From Isoetes taiwanensis (lineage: Eukaryota > Streptophyta > Lycopodiopsida > Isoetales > Isoetaceae): DNA of 64,000 nucleotides. Shown in pieces: positions 23,985 through 33,340 of the stretch. Every line of letters starts with the position of its first letter. Positions within the stretch are counted from its first letter, which is position 1. The notes beneath the pieces were generated by a model. It was not told the origin of the DNA, made no database searches, and saw only the letters and a program-made list of their open reading frames with translations. The stretch lies in contig JAJEKV010000086.1 of the NCBI GenBank assembly GCA_021234155.1, positions 3,273,461 through 3,337,460 on the forward strand, written 5' to 3'. The position numbers and the translations under genes are program-made.

Positions 23985-24022
23985 AAACAATAAGCTTAGT
24001 TTTCATTTAGGTAATACCATTA
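23985..24022. repeat. 38-bp copy of the sequence beside the Helitron 3' end
   Basis: AAACAATAAGCTTAGTTTTC and the next 18 bases match 30473-30510, with two differences. That other copy lies just right of the Helitron terminus and covers the end of the SDR gene. Confidence 0.8.
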
Positions 24023-24375
24023 GCAAAAAATCAATCTTGTTGATTTGGGTTTTTCGGTTTGGCCAAAAACTTTTTTAGAATTTTTTTGAAGTCGATTTCC
24101 TATGATTTTTGGGTTTCTACCTGCCGGAAAAACTTACCGATTTTCCAAAAATCATCGTTATAGTTTTTTTTTTTCCTTATTTCCATCCTTATCTGGCAGA
24201 GAGCGCATGCTATAGACACAGAGGGACCGACATGTATTGCCGTGGCATCTACGAGGATACGTTAAGAGAAATTGGCAAGCCGAGGCGAAGCATTTGTCTG
24301 TTTTTATCTGACTTTAGTTGCAGATTGATTGGAAACAGTGGTTCTTTATGGCGATAGATGGTGGAATCCAAGGGC

Positions 24376-24383
24376 ATTGCCAT
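24376..24383. repeat. hAT target-site duplication, left
   Basis: ATTGCCAT, identical to 25897-25904. Confidence 0.9.
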
Positions 24384-24666
24384 CAGTGCTCGAATTTGAT
24401 GGCCCGCCCTTAATTTTCCAGGGACGGACAAAATAATTTTACAACTTTCGTGTGACAGGAAGTTCCTAAATTCAAGCCTTTCAAATGCAATAAAAAAATT
24501 TAAAATGACAGAAACCAGTTTTTTTCCTATTCCTAAAAAAATAGATAGATATATAAAACAAAGTATATTTCCATTTAAGTTCATCAAATACATAATGAAG
24601 TTCTTACATAGATACTATTGAAATAAAAATAATAGTTTAAAGTTTAAAATCAATCACAAAAACTTA

Positions 24667-24915
24667 TCAAGTGGCATTCCTCTCCTTTGCTTCGCAATCC
24701 TTGTAACATGTTTGCCAATCTATGCTTTCAAATGGTTCATTCCACAATGATACACACATTGTGGCGTCAAGAGTTTCTAAGTTCATGCTCGATCTTATAG
24801 CACTCTTAATAGCGTTTTGACGGGAGAAACCTCTCTCGCAAGAGGTTGTGCTTCCAGGAATGACCATACAACATTGCCATAATTTCATCAATGCTGGAAA
24901 ACTGTCCCACCAACT
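24667..24915 (-). pseudogene. hAT transposase, C-terminal dimerisation region
   Basis: The frame contains WWDSFPALMKLWQCCMVIPG, then STTSCERGFSRQNAIKSAIR and NLETLDATMCVSL. The S-x-x-CERGFS-x-x-N-x-IKS-x-IR...L..LDA pattern is the conserved C-terminal hAT dimerisation motif, of the ZNF862-like subtype. The upstream transposase (DDE residues, BED finger) is missing. The frame's upstream residues back to 25068 do not look like transposase. Non-functional remnant. Confidence 0.75.
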
Positions 24916-25289
24916 GATTGATCTTAGGCGGGCCGGGCAGTGGGCGGGCGGGCGGGCATCAAGAAGAATCAAGATTCGAAGAAAAAAAATTCGAATTGTT
25001 AGCATAGATTTAGGATGTGAATTAGCAAAATAGCATAAATTTAGGTTCGTGATTGTTAATGGTTGCATGATGGTTAAAAAAATGGGATGGGGGGAGGGAT
25101 CATTGGAAATTTGGGATATGTAATTGTATCATTGTATATTGTATAGATTTATAATTTTTTTTTGTTGAAGGACGACAGTCTATTATTCATGAAAAAATCA
25201 AGAAACATACAAGAGGTCTGTGAAATGGGACTCAAAACCTAGAGGACTACGAAGTCCCCTAAGCAAAGCCACCCATACACAGTACATAA

Positions 25290-25655
25290 TCAAATATCTT
25301 GTACCATCTTGAGGCGTTTAATAGCCTCATCACAATCAGCATGTTCTACCACATCAATACAATCATTACTAGACATCGTATTATCTGAACTCTGGAGATT
25401 ATGACGCGCAGGGGCCTCACGGCATACCTTCTTTGACCTCTTCCTTGCACGAGACCCCATCCTGGCAACCTTTTTCCAAGTGGCATGTTGCCATAACGCT
25501 CTATTACTCGGACTATTAGGACAATCATCCATAACTATCTTAGACGTATCAGGAGAAGAAGAAGTGTCACCTTGAGGAATAAAGGGAACAATAGGTGCAT
25601 GTGAAGGTACAAATGCAGGAACAATAGGCGTATACTTAGGTGCTAGAGACAACAA
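25290..25655 (-). CDS. Hypothetical basic protein fragment within the hAT element
   Basis: A 121-codon ATG-started frame with Pro/Ser-rich N-terminus and a basic middle (WKKVARMGSRARKRSKKV), ending in DEAIKRLKMVQDI. The middle faintly resembles the linker after zinc knuckles in plant LINE ORF1, but the match is too weak to assign. It lies beside the LINE-like 3' end sequence, so a nested truncated LINE is possible. Confidence 0.25.
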   Translation of the reverse strand: MLSLAPKYTPIVPAFVPSHAPIVPFIPQGDTSSSPDTSKIVMDDCPNSPSNRALWQHATWKKVARMGSRARKRSKKVCREAPARHNLQSSDNTMSSNDCIDVVEHADCDEAIKRLKMVQDI

Positions 25656-26014
25656 TAATCAATAACCAATAATAATATAAATGTTTAAAATTTATAAAGA
25701 TATATAGCAAGAAAAATGACAGGCATTTCTCTATTCGTAGCCTTTCAAATGATGAATATGTCTTGTTGTTGCCCTTCTCTATGACGGGCGATAGCCCAAC
25801 TGCGGCCTTTCATTTGCCATACGAAATTTTTTTTCACCTGTTTTGACGGGCACAAATCTAAAAAATAGGCATGAAAGCCGTCAAATTCGAGCCCTGATTG
25901 CCATTATAGCTTCCACAGGCAAGATATCAGGCATGAGGGCTTTTGCTTTCTTTATGTCTTCTTGACTACTCATTTAAGCATGTAGTCTAATAGAGTAATT
26001 ATTATTTTAAGAGT

Positions 26015-26085
26015 TATCTGAATCTGAGAAGCTCTTTAATGACCTGTATCAGCTTCCTTTTTGAGCCCGTTCAACCGGAAGCAGC
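26015..26085 (+). pseudogene. Exon-like fragment, single-base frameshift
   Basis: The frame LSESEKLFNDLYQLPF hits a stop, and skipping one T in a T5 run lets it continue as EPVQPEAA. Unrecognised; probably a captured exon. Confidence 0.3.
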
Positions 26086-26739
26086 TATTCTCTATTATTA
26101 TGAAACTCGACTACGTACGTTATATTTACTTCTAATGCAAATACCTTGCATGTTTTCCTTTGTCTCTTGGTTGTTATACATCTTTAAGGAATCAATTTGC
26201 CATAATAAACCTACAGCTCATGCTCAAGGTTTCATGGTAATTTTCTGTCGTTGGGATTTGCAATGATGATCATGAGTTCGGAAACAAGGAATATGGACAT
26301 TATTCTTTATTTTCTTCTTGAGGTAATTGTTCTTTATTTGGCCCATAGATGAATAGAGGCTTTATCTTATGCTGCATAGATTATGGAATTTAACTGTTTG
26401 CATCACCTCTACAGCCTTCAATGGCACTAGATTTGAGCAGCACAGACCCTTGAAGTTCTTATATTCAGATTTGACATTTTAGACCATGCAAATATATTCT
26501 CATAGAAGAATATTTTACAAGGATGTCTATGGAAGCCTCTCTGCAAGAGTCCTGAGCTGTCCTCCTTAACTGGAATGGAGCGCAGATGTTTGAAGGTATG
26601 TTACAATGCCATATGCAAATCATGATGCTTAACACAAGAATGGGCGCTTTTATATCTCTGGTTTTGATGCTGTAAAATATTTTTAGCAGAGCAGCAGCCC
26701 TTTTTGAGGTAAATACTTGCCACTTAAATGTGCAGAGGA

Positions 26740-26938
26740 AGAATATGAACTGAATTATATTGATTGTGGTATAGCAAGTGATAGGAGTCCAGCACGTATG
26801 GCTACATACCATTTGTCAATCCTTAAAAATCTTGTATACAGATGGATGGCAGTCCATTATGATGCAGTGCTATGCAGTTTGGATTTTCTCATATACAGTT
26901 CACACCTATTTAGAGATTTGCTTCGTCCTACTGGTAAG
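26740..26938 (+). pseudogene. Exon-like fragment
   Basis: The frame contains EEEYELNYIDCGIASDRSPA, then YHLSILKNLVYRWMAVHYDA and FRDLLRP, ending at a donor-like CTGGTAAGAT. It looks like genuine protein with helical spacing but was not recognised. Same strand as the other fragments in the probable Helitron. Confidence 0.35.
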
Positions 26939-27225
26939 ATATATCTTCTTCATACTTTTGTTTCATGTATATCTTCTTTTTACATTTGTTGCAATTGTTT
27001 TGCAATTGCACTGGAGATAATGGAACCACAGGCTTGATACATTTGTTGCAGTTTTGCATTCCATTGCCGCTGGTCTTACCTCTGTACATGAGCACGAATG
27101 CATGTCTTTCAGTCGGTTATGTTAGACTCTAAAGAAGCCATGTATAGACGAATGAATTCTCATAATGTTCTTTCCATTTTTCTAGCCTCGAAATTTTGCT
27201 TTAGAGTTTCTGATGCCTGGAAAAT

Positions 27226-27390
27226 TTGGTGCAGCCTGTGATTAATAACGTGGATGATGCTCATGAACTCATGGATCTAAGTATACATAGTGTCAGCTGT
27301 AATTTGCCAGCTTTCCTCACCCTTCATTCAGCATTCAGCAGGGATCATACACCCTATGCAATTTCTGAAAGGTCTGTACATCTTTTAAGT
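27226..27390 (+). pseudogene. Exon-like fragment
   Basis: The frame reads VQPVINNVDDAHELMDLSIH, then SVSCNLPAFLTLHSAFSRDH and TPYAISE before decay. Unrecognised, protein-like, same strand as neighbours. Confidence 0.3.
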
Positions 27391-27784
27391 TTGTGTTTGC
27401 AATTTCAAGTATTGATTAGTCACAATTATTACCCATGGGCCTAAAAGCTCATATGTTTTCAAATGATTTGGGTTGTCCATAAGGTTATTTTTCTTTTCGA
27501 ACCATCAGAGAAGAAAAATAAGATGGTGGCTACAGGGTAAAGGACCAGGGCAACAAGGCCTATTCAAAGAGGAAAATGTTTGTCACCTTAGATGGCCTTA
27601 GATGAGGAGTCCCACACCAAGCCTCTAGCCACTACCACTTCTAGAAATATTCCAAAACATAGAGTGTTGTTCATTGCGACTCTACCATATATCTGTAAAA
27701 CACCACTCATTAGAACATCAGTAACACTAACATTGTGCAGTGTTCAGGTTTAAGAACCTGAGAGTATGTCATTGATATGTTCCT

Positions 27785-27968
27785 TTTCCTTTTCTTTGCT
27801 GCAAATATTATTGAGGAGATTGGTTTACTAGAATTGTTAGCCAGTGAAGTTGCGACAAAGGCTACAAAGAAGGTTGGAATCTTGCTTGCAGTTGAAAAGT
27901 TGGTCGTTTCCACTAGAGGATCTGAGAACAGTCCAGTGATTATAGCTCCACATAACATGAGCATTTAA
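27785..27968 (+). pseudogene. Exon-like fragment
   Basis: The frame contains IIEEIGLLELLASEVATKAT, KKVGILLAVEKLVV and ENSPVIIAPHNMSI followed by a stop. It is helical and protein-like but unrecognised. Probably the last captured exon of the series. Confidence 0.3.
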
Positions 27969-27999
27969 CCATTTGCCTACCAGGTGCCTTTTCTGATCC

Positions 28000-29402
28000 G
28001 TCTTCCTCTTCATCTCATCTTCACCTTCCTCCTCTTCGTGCCCTCCTCCATTTAGCCTTCTCTTAGACCTTGTTCTGCTTTCTGCAAAATGATTTAAGCA
28101 AGTACCTTACTCTCCATTTCAAGTTTTTATTTTCATCTTTGGGAAAAAAAAGAAAATGCGTAAACCTGTGATAACTCATCTAAGGAAACTGTTAACATGC
28201 CCATCAAACGAATGTCTTTTTTGCCTTGGCAGTAAATATTTCCATGAACATCCTCTTAACAAACTCCTTTGTTGTATGTAATGTGTCCATCCTGAATATC
28301 ACTATCAAAATAATGCATGCAATTTTTGGCTTGCTCATCTATAGATAGGTGCTTTTTAGAAGACTTTGAGATAACTCTTAGGTCAACTATAAACTCTGAA
28401 ACAGTTCCTTTTCCCGATTCATGCCGTACATCAATAGATCATGGTCTGTAAGTGTTCCATTGTTATCTTGGTAAAAATTCTGGAAGCACATATATTATCC
28501 TTCATATAAGACGATTTGCATGTATCTTCTCTAATAAGCTTACGATCTATCTACATAGAATTGCAAGGGCTTGAGCAAAGTGTAGGGATATTGATGCAAA
28601 AGAACATCTACTTACTTTTTAAACGTTTCTTGATTTGGAGTTCCATCTTGGTTGACTAGGTTCCCAGGGCTATTGACAGGGTAGAGGCAAAGTTAAAGTC
28701 TAACAGCAGGAAAGGTTTTGGACCAAAAGCAGATGGATAGTTGAGGTCATCCAGTTCTTGGCAAATACACTTAAATGTTTGAACAATTAGAAAAGAACCA
28801 GTGGAAGATTTTAACTCATCATCCCAACCCTGCTTATGAACTCAGGTTTGTGACATTACCTCTGTGAAGGAATAGTAAATTCAGGATATCTGGAATGCAA
28901 GTGCGGCTATGATGGAGGCTGTTGATAGGGCATCTACAAGAGAGAAAAAAGGAGAGAGAGTCATTGTTTCCATGCAAAAAGGAAAATAACATTTCATCGT
29001 TGTGTACATTTGTGCAGAATTATTTCCTCTCTATTTGAGTGTTAATGGTATTAATATTACATTTTGATATTAGAAATTGGTGCTTGCCGCTTATATTCAA
29101 TGATTTGAAAGTTTAAATGTCACGACTACAACTCTGCCCCAGTGTCCAGCTTGCAGCTTGCAGTTTGCAGATACAGCTCCCATCAAAATCTGTACAAACT
29201 GTGGAATTGTTATCTCAATATAGAGAGATTATTATGTTCCAGCAGTTCAACAGTTGCTTGCTGTGTTATTAGGTAGCTATTAGTCTTTTATGTAGAAGAA
29301 GTTCAAATAAGGTATGAACCTGCCTTCCCATCTTTAACGCAAGTGAAGAATGAGAATGCTCTTCATACAGCTCAACTAAAAGGAAGTTGAGGTCTGTATT
29401 AA
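28000..29402. other. Unassigned Helitron interior
   Basis: AT-rich and without recognisable frames or terminal repeats. Confidence 0.5.
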
Positions 29403-29696
29403 GTGAAATTATTAAAGAATCCAGTTCTCAGAAATATTTGTACATATTCCTGCATTATTGAGAAACAGGAAGTAATTCCATGCAATCAAGGGACACTGAG
29501 GGCAAGCCAAATCCTAATGACACCCAACTCAGTTCACCGGAAGGTGACAGATGAGAAATTTTGGCGAATATTCAATGGCTTCTTGTTTGATGAGTTGCTT
29601 GCTGCCTTTGCAGATAGACATCTGTCAAGAGTGTTGTTTGCTCAACTAAATGTGTTGCATGTAGCGAACTCAGGATATGCTAATCCGAACTTTTGA
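29403..29696 (+). CDS. Hypothetical ORF, possible captured exon
   Basis: A 97-codon open frame with a TTG, not ATG, at its first position. It contains KVTDEKFWRIFNGFLFDELL and LSRVLFAQLNVLHVA. No family recognised. Confidence 0.2.
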   Translation: MKLLKNPVLRNICTYSCIIEKQEVIPCNQGTLRASQILMTPNSVHRKVTDEKFWRIFNGFLFDELLAAFADRHLSRVLFAQLNVLHVANSGYANPNF

Positions 29697-29787
29697 GCCA
29701 ACCATCGATTCATTTCTAGAAGTATATGTTTCATGAAAGACTGCAAGTGAAATACCTCGCTATGGAATGGTTTATTAAATTCACCAT

Positions 29788-29888
29788 GTTCAGGTTGTTA
29801 TTTCTATGATACTGTGTAAATGTTCAGGTTGTTATTTCCATGATACTGTGTAAATGTTCAGGTTGTTATCCATGATACTGTGTAAATG
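29788..29888. repeat. Three-copy tandem repeat, about 36 bp
   Basis: TGTTCAGGTTGTTAT, then CCATGATACTGTGTAAA, is present three times; the third copy has lost three bases. Confidence 0.85.
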
Positions 29889-30494
29889 ACCACGGAATGA
29901 GGATAGATTTTGGGAGATAATAACATATATTAGTTAATACACACCATTTTGAGCATATCAACGTTCATGTGCAATTATTTACTCCTATGGTTTATAGATA
30001 CATGGCTGCGCATTATGGTTTTATTTGTCTCACAACATAATTGTAAGACACACAAAGACTAGAAGACATAATGGGACAACTGCATGTGTTTAGGTAGTAA
30101 AGACACCCTTTTGCAAATTGCTATTATAACAACTATTTTTGCATCATGTCTTAAAATATATGTTGCGAGGATGCAAACTGTTGCACTGTATTAGTTTCTA
30201 CTCTTCTAAGTCAACTTCCATTAAATTTAGAGGTCGATATCATACAAAACGGAAACATTCAAATTTATAATAGAGTCATCATATAATGCTTTACAAGATC
30301 CAATGATCAATGATCGTTTAATAACAACCAAAGCTTATTAAATAAAGACTTAACATATATTACCTTTACCATCTCCAAGTCACATGTCTTCTCTAGCCAA
30401 TGGTGAAACAAGTGCCTCTTCTCCTCTTCAAATTGTTATTAAAGCCCGGCAACGCGGGGCACCATAACTAGTAAACAATAAGCTTAGTTTTCAT

Positions 30495-31657
30495 TTAAGG
30501 AATACCATTAGTATTTAAAAATTCTGCCAAATGACGGCGTTGTTCCTCAAGATCGAGGTCGCAGTATCGACCCTTGTAAAAAAGAGGCACGTGCTCAAAA
30601 CCCACATTTTTCCTATCCACAAAAAAATCTCCAGCTGGGCAATCTTCATGAGGCAATAAGGCCAGCCATACTGCAACGTCAGCGCCAATTTCAACAGTGT
30701 GTCCATAATTTCCTGTTAATGGTGTTGCAGTGAGGCCAGGGCACACACAATTTGCATAAATTTTATGCCCTGAACCTCTGTTTGCTAAATCCCGAGCAAG
30801 CATCCTTGTGTATGCATTCAATGCCATTTTTGAAACACAATAGTTGGTTATCAGGAGTGGCTCGTTTAGATCTAACACAGGCCATCCTTTTTCTATGCAT
30901 TTTCCTTGTTCTTCATCATGCAAGAAGCTCTGAATAAAAGAATCGATGAGCTCTGCAGACAGGGCTTCTACGTTGGTCAGTTTTGGAACCCATTCTGCAG
31001 AAGCCTCTCCTTTGAGCCACTGGAGAAAGAAAAGGACTGTACTATGTAAGTAAAGTTGCATTTTCTGTAGTCATATCATTATCATAAGATGCCTAGACAA
31101 CAAATTTTTTGAATCCTCATACAAGTTCTTTAAGAGTAAACCAAGTCCAGGGCTTACATCAAGTCGGCTGGTGGCAGAGCTTATCATCACAATCCTAGAG
31201 GTTGCAGCTGCAGTCCTGAATATGGGAAGCATAGCCTCTGTCAGCTGTTTTGCACCATAGTAATTCGTTTGTATAACCAGCTTTGAGTCCTCTGATACCC
31301 CCATCCCTGCGTTATTTATCTGCAGAGGAATATTGACACTGAAAATTAACAGTTAACTTACTTATAAAACAAAGCAAATGCTCTTACAAGTATGTCCAGG
31401 CCGCCCAATTCATTCTTGACCCAAGCAGCAAATTCTTGTATTGAAGCCGGATCTGTAACATCCAAAACATGAGACAAAACATTGAGGCCTTGTTTGTTGA
31501 GCAGATTGATGGCCTTGCTTATTTTGTGAGGGCTTCTTCCTGTCAGAACAGTGGTAATTTCAAGACCCGCAAGCTGCTTCACAATCTCAAGGCCAATTCC
31601 AGTGCAGCTGCCGCTAACAACTGCAACACTCTCAGTAGACCACCATGGATCCGCCAT
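30495..31657 (-). CDS. Short-chain dehydrogenase/reductase, menthol-dehydrogenase-like; 3 exons
   Basis: Exon 1 (31657-31388) starts MADPWWSTESVAVVSGSCTG, giving the cofactor motif G-S-C-T-G-I-G and TGRS (NADP preference). Its donor is CTT|GTAAGA. Exon 2 starts at 31319 with INNAGMG, restoring the NNAG motif, and contains QTNYYGAKQLTEAMLPIF and RIVMISSATSRL. Exon 3 (about 31019-30495) has the catalytic YCVSK, NCVCPGLTATPL and GADVAVWLALLP. This is the classic SDR layout of plant neomenthol dehydrogenase/salutaridine-reductase relatives, which reduce carbonyls of specialised metabolites with NADPH. The substrate cannot be told. The exon 2/3 junction does not resolve: likely donors near 31130-31100 are phase 2 while exon 3 at TGG is phase 0. 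An alternative acceptor upstream or a decayed gene are both possible. Confidence 0.75.
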
Positions 31658-31834
31658 AGAAACCAAGCCAAGCCAAGACAACGTATACTAGACTAGTAAT
31701 GGTGCCCAATGTGTAAATGAACCTGTTGGATTTTCTTTTTGCAAGTTGTTGTAGAATATATTTTTTGTGAACATGGCAAAATATAGTTTATGCAAATTCA
31801 CGTGGCACTGGCAGCTCGATGCTCAATCAATACA

Positions 31835-32070
31835 CTATTACAAAACTTACCTTATTCAATCCATCACGGTAAATGTCGGACGCTGACATGTTATACCCAG
31901 CCTTAAATGGCAAAAAATCGGCTAAGTCCACAAAAATGCCGTGTAATTTTTTTTGGGCGTGGCTATAACATGTCAAACACACGGATATACCACGGATATG
32001 CCCGTGGGTATAACATGTCAGCGTCCGATATTTACTGCGCTCCTCATTCAATCAGTAAGACTACACTCCA
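31835..32070. repeat. MITE-like inverted repeat
   Basis: The arms 31868-31899 and 32005-32035 are near-perfect reverse complements (GTCGGACGCTGACATGTTAT in the left arm). Weaker complementarity extends outward. The size of about 230 bp and the lack of coding fit a MITE. Confidence 0.65.
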
Positions 32071-32199
32071 TTGAATAGAAAGTCAAAGAGCCTACGTTCC
32101 ATGCAGCTTCCGGCAGATTTCGCCAGATTGGCAAAAATATTTTCTTGCCTTGCCAATGGTTGTTGGCACTGTATTTGTGATTCGCAGATGTATTTTTAT

Positions 32200-32670
32200 A
32201 TCTGTATATGGCATATAGGGAGCATTGTGGTATACGGGGGTGTGAGGTGTAAAATGCCTTGCCCTTGATTTAGCATATTTTGAGGATTATGCCTTCATCC
32301 AATGGACAAGAAAAAACATTAGTCATGTGGAATGCGTGATTTTATCTTTTGTCTTATTAATTTTTTTTATCCATAAATAAATCATACCCCCTCTATCTAC
32401 ATACTGACTACGTATTCGTACATCTCTCGTATCCCGTAATCTTAGGTCCAAAAGTACGCCGCCGTACCGTATTCCCCCTCATACACTATATTGGCTATGG
32501 CTTTTCGAGGAATTGGCAGCCGGATCCGACTGATTAAACAACTACGGCGGCAAGGTGGCACATAGCAGAGTTGCCGGTATAGTCGTGAGCATATGCCAAA
32601 TCAAGGGTGTCAGATTTTACATCTCAGACCCCCGTATATGAACACGCTCCCCATACGCTTCATATACGTA
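32200..32670. repeat. Foldback/MITE-like element, arms about 75 bp
   Basis: The left arm 32205-32278 and right arm 32590-32667 are reverse complements, for example TATACGGGGGTGTGAGGTGT against the CAGACCCCCGTATAT side and TTGATTTAGCATAT against ATATGCCAAATCAA. Confidence 0.7.
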
Positions 32671-32887
32671 CACTAATAACAATGCATGACGGCACCTAAG
32701 GTTCCCACAATCCCGAACGAATAAAGAGTGAAAGCAACAAAAACATGTATGCAAACAACAGATGCTTTCATATATTGGGGGCGTCCTTACCACTAGCAAC
32801 AAGTTTTAGACAGTGTGAATTTAGGATCTCTTGCTCAGCTTAAAGCAGCCCAACAAAAAGACGATATGGGTGAGAAATGACGGTTAA

Positions 32888-33088
32888 AGTAAAGTTGCAT
32901 TTTGTAGTCATATCATTATCATAAGATGCCTAGACAACAAATTTTTTGAATCCTCATACAAGTTCTTTAAGAGTAAACCAAGTCCAGGGCTTACATCAAG
33001 TCGGCTGGTGGCAGAGCTTATCATCACAATCCTGGAGGTTGCAGCTGCAGCCCTGAATATGGGAAGCATAGCCTCTGTCAGCTGTTTC
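32888..33088 (-). pseudogene. Duplicated fragment of the SDR gene (exon 2 end plus intron)
   Basis: About 200 bp nearly identical to 31049-31250, including the RIVMISSATSRL coding stretch. It is abruptly bounded, ending CAGCTGTTT at 33087. It cannot make a protein alone. Confidence 0.85.
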
Positions 33089-33135
33089 GCTGTGAAACAG
33101 TCTTGGTGAGCCGATGTTCCACCGCGAAACAGTTC

Positions 33136-33215
33136 GCTCTCGACTTTTTTTTTACATAAAAGTCAGAAACAGCTTGCTCTCGACCTTTTTTTTTACATAG
33201 AAGTCAAAGACCGGG
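33136..33215. repeat. Two-copy tandem repeat, about 50 bp
   Basis: GAAACAGTTCGCTCTCGAC followed by a T-run and ACATAAAAGTC is repeated with minor changes. Confidence 0.7.
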
Positions 33216-33265
33216 GACATTTTAGCCCGCCCTGACTGTTTTTTCCGGCAATAAAAAGACCTGGT

Positions 33266-33340
33266 TTTCAACCATGTGATCAAGAATCGAACTATTACAG
33301 ATTTTTCAACCAGGTGATCAAGAATCGAACTATTACAGGT
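33266..33340. repeat. Two-copy tandem repeat, about 37 bp
   Basis: TTTCAACCATGTGATCAAGA, then ATCGAACTATTACAG, occurs twice in tandem with one mismatch. Confidence 0.8.

Larger units (their letters stand above)
24384..25896 (-). mobile_element. hAT-superfamily DNA transposon, about 1.5 kb, internally deleted
   Basis: The ends are inverted repeats, CAGTGCTCGAATTTGATGGC at the left and the complement of CAGGGCTCGAATTTGACGGC at the right, flanked by a perfect 8-bp duplication. Both are hallmarks of hAT elements. Only a C-terminal transposase piece survives, on the minus strand. It also contains a T-rich stretch (about 25150-25165) followed by sequence resembling the LINE 3' end at 8634-8700, perhaps a small nested retro-insert. 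Confidence 0.9.
24315..25975 (+). pseudogene. Captured exon split by the hAT insertion
   Basis: After an acceptor-like TTTAGTTGCAG a frame reads IDWKQWFFMAIDGGIQGIAI up to the hAT, and past the hAT it continues as IASTGKISGMRAFAFFM. Removing the element and one 8-bp duplicate restores one continuous frame, which is good evidence that this was an exon before the hAT arrived. I do not recognise the protein. It lies inside the probable Helitron, upstream of other exon-like pieces on the same strand (about 26015-26085, 26740-26930, 27226-27390, 27785-27968), and may be part of the same captured gene. Confidence 0.4.
23911..30471 (+). mobile_element. Probable Helitron, about 6.6 kb, with captured gene fragments
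   Basis: The left end TCTACTACTTTAAAGGGGGG at 23911 resembles plant Helitron 5' ends. The right end has a hairpin (CCCG 30445-30448 with CGGG 30455-30458, loop GCAACG) and then CTAG at 30468-30471 followed by T. That terminus shares GCAACGCGGGGCA with the one ending at 1345. The 5' flanking base is T rather than the usual A, so the left boundary is less secure than the right. No Rep/helicase is present. Inside are exon-like host fragments and a nested hAT element, typical of gene-capturing Helitrons. Confidence 0.45.

Noticed and set aside
25145-25290. A second full LINE at 25.2 kb
   Set aside because: Only a T-run and 3'-end-like sequence; no RT or endonuclease and no target duplication found.
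33266-33340. tRNA gene suggested by TTCGATTC-type sequence
   Set aside because: The B-box-like word is part of a simple tandem duplication and no A-box at proper spacing was seen.
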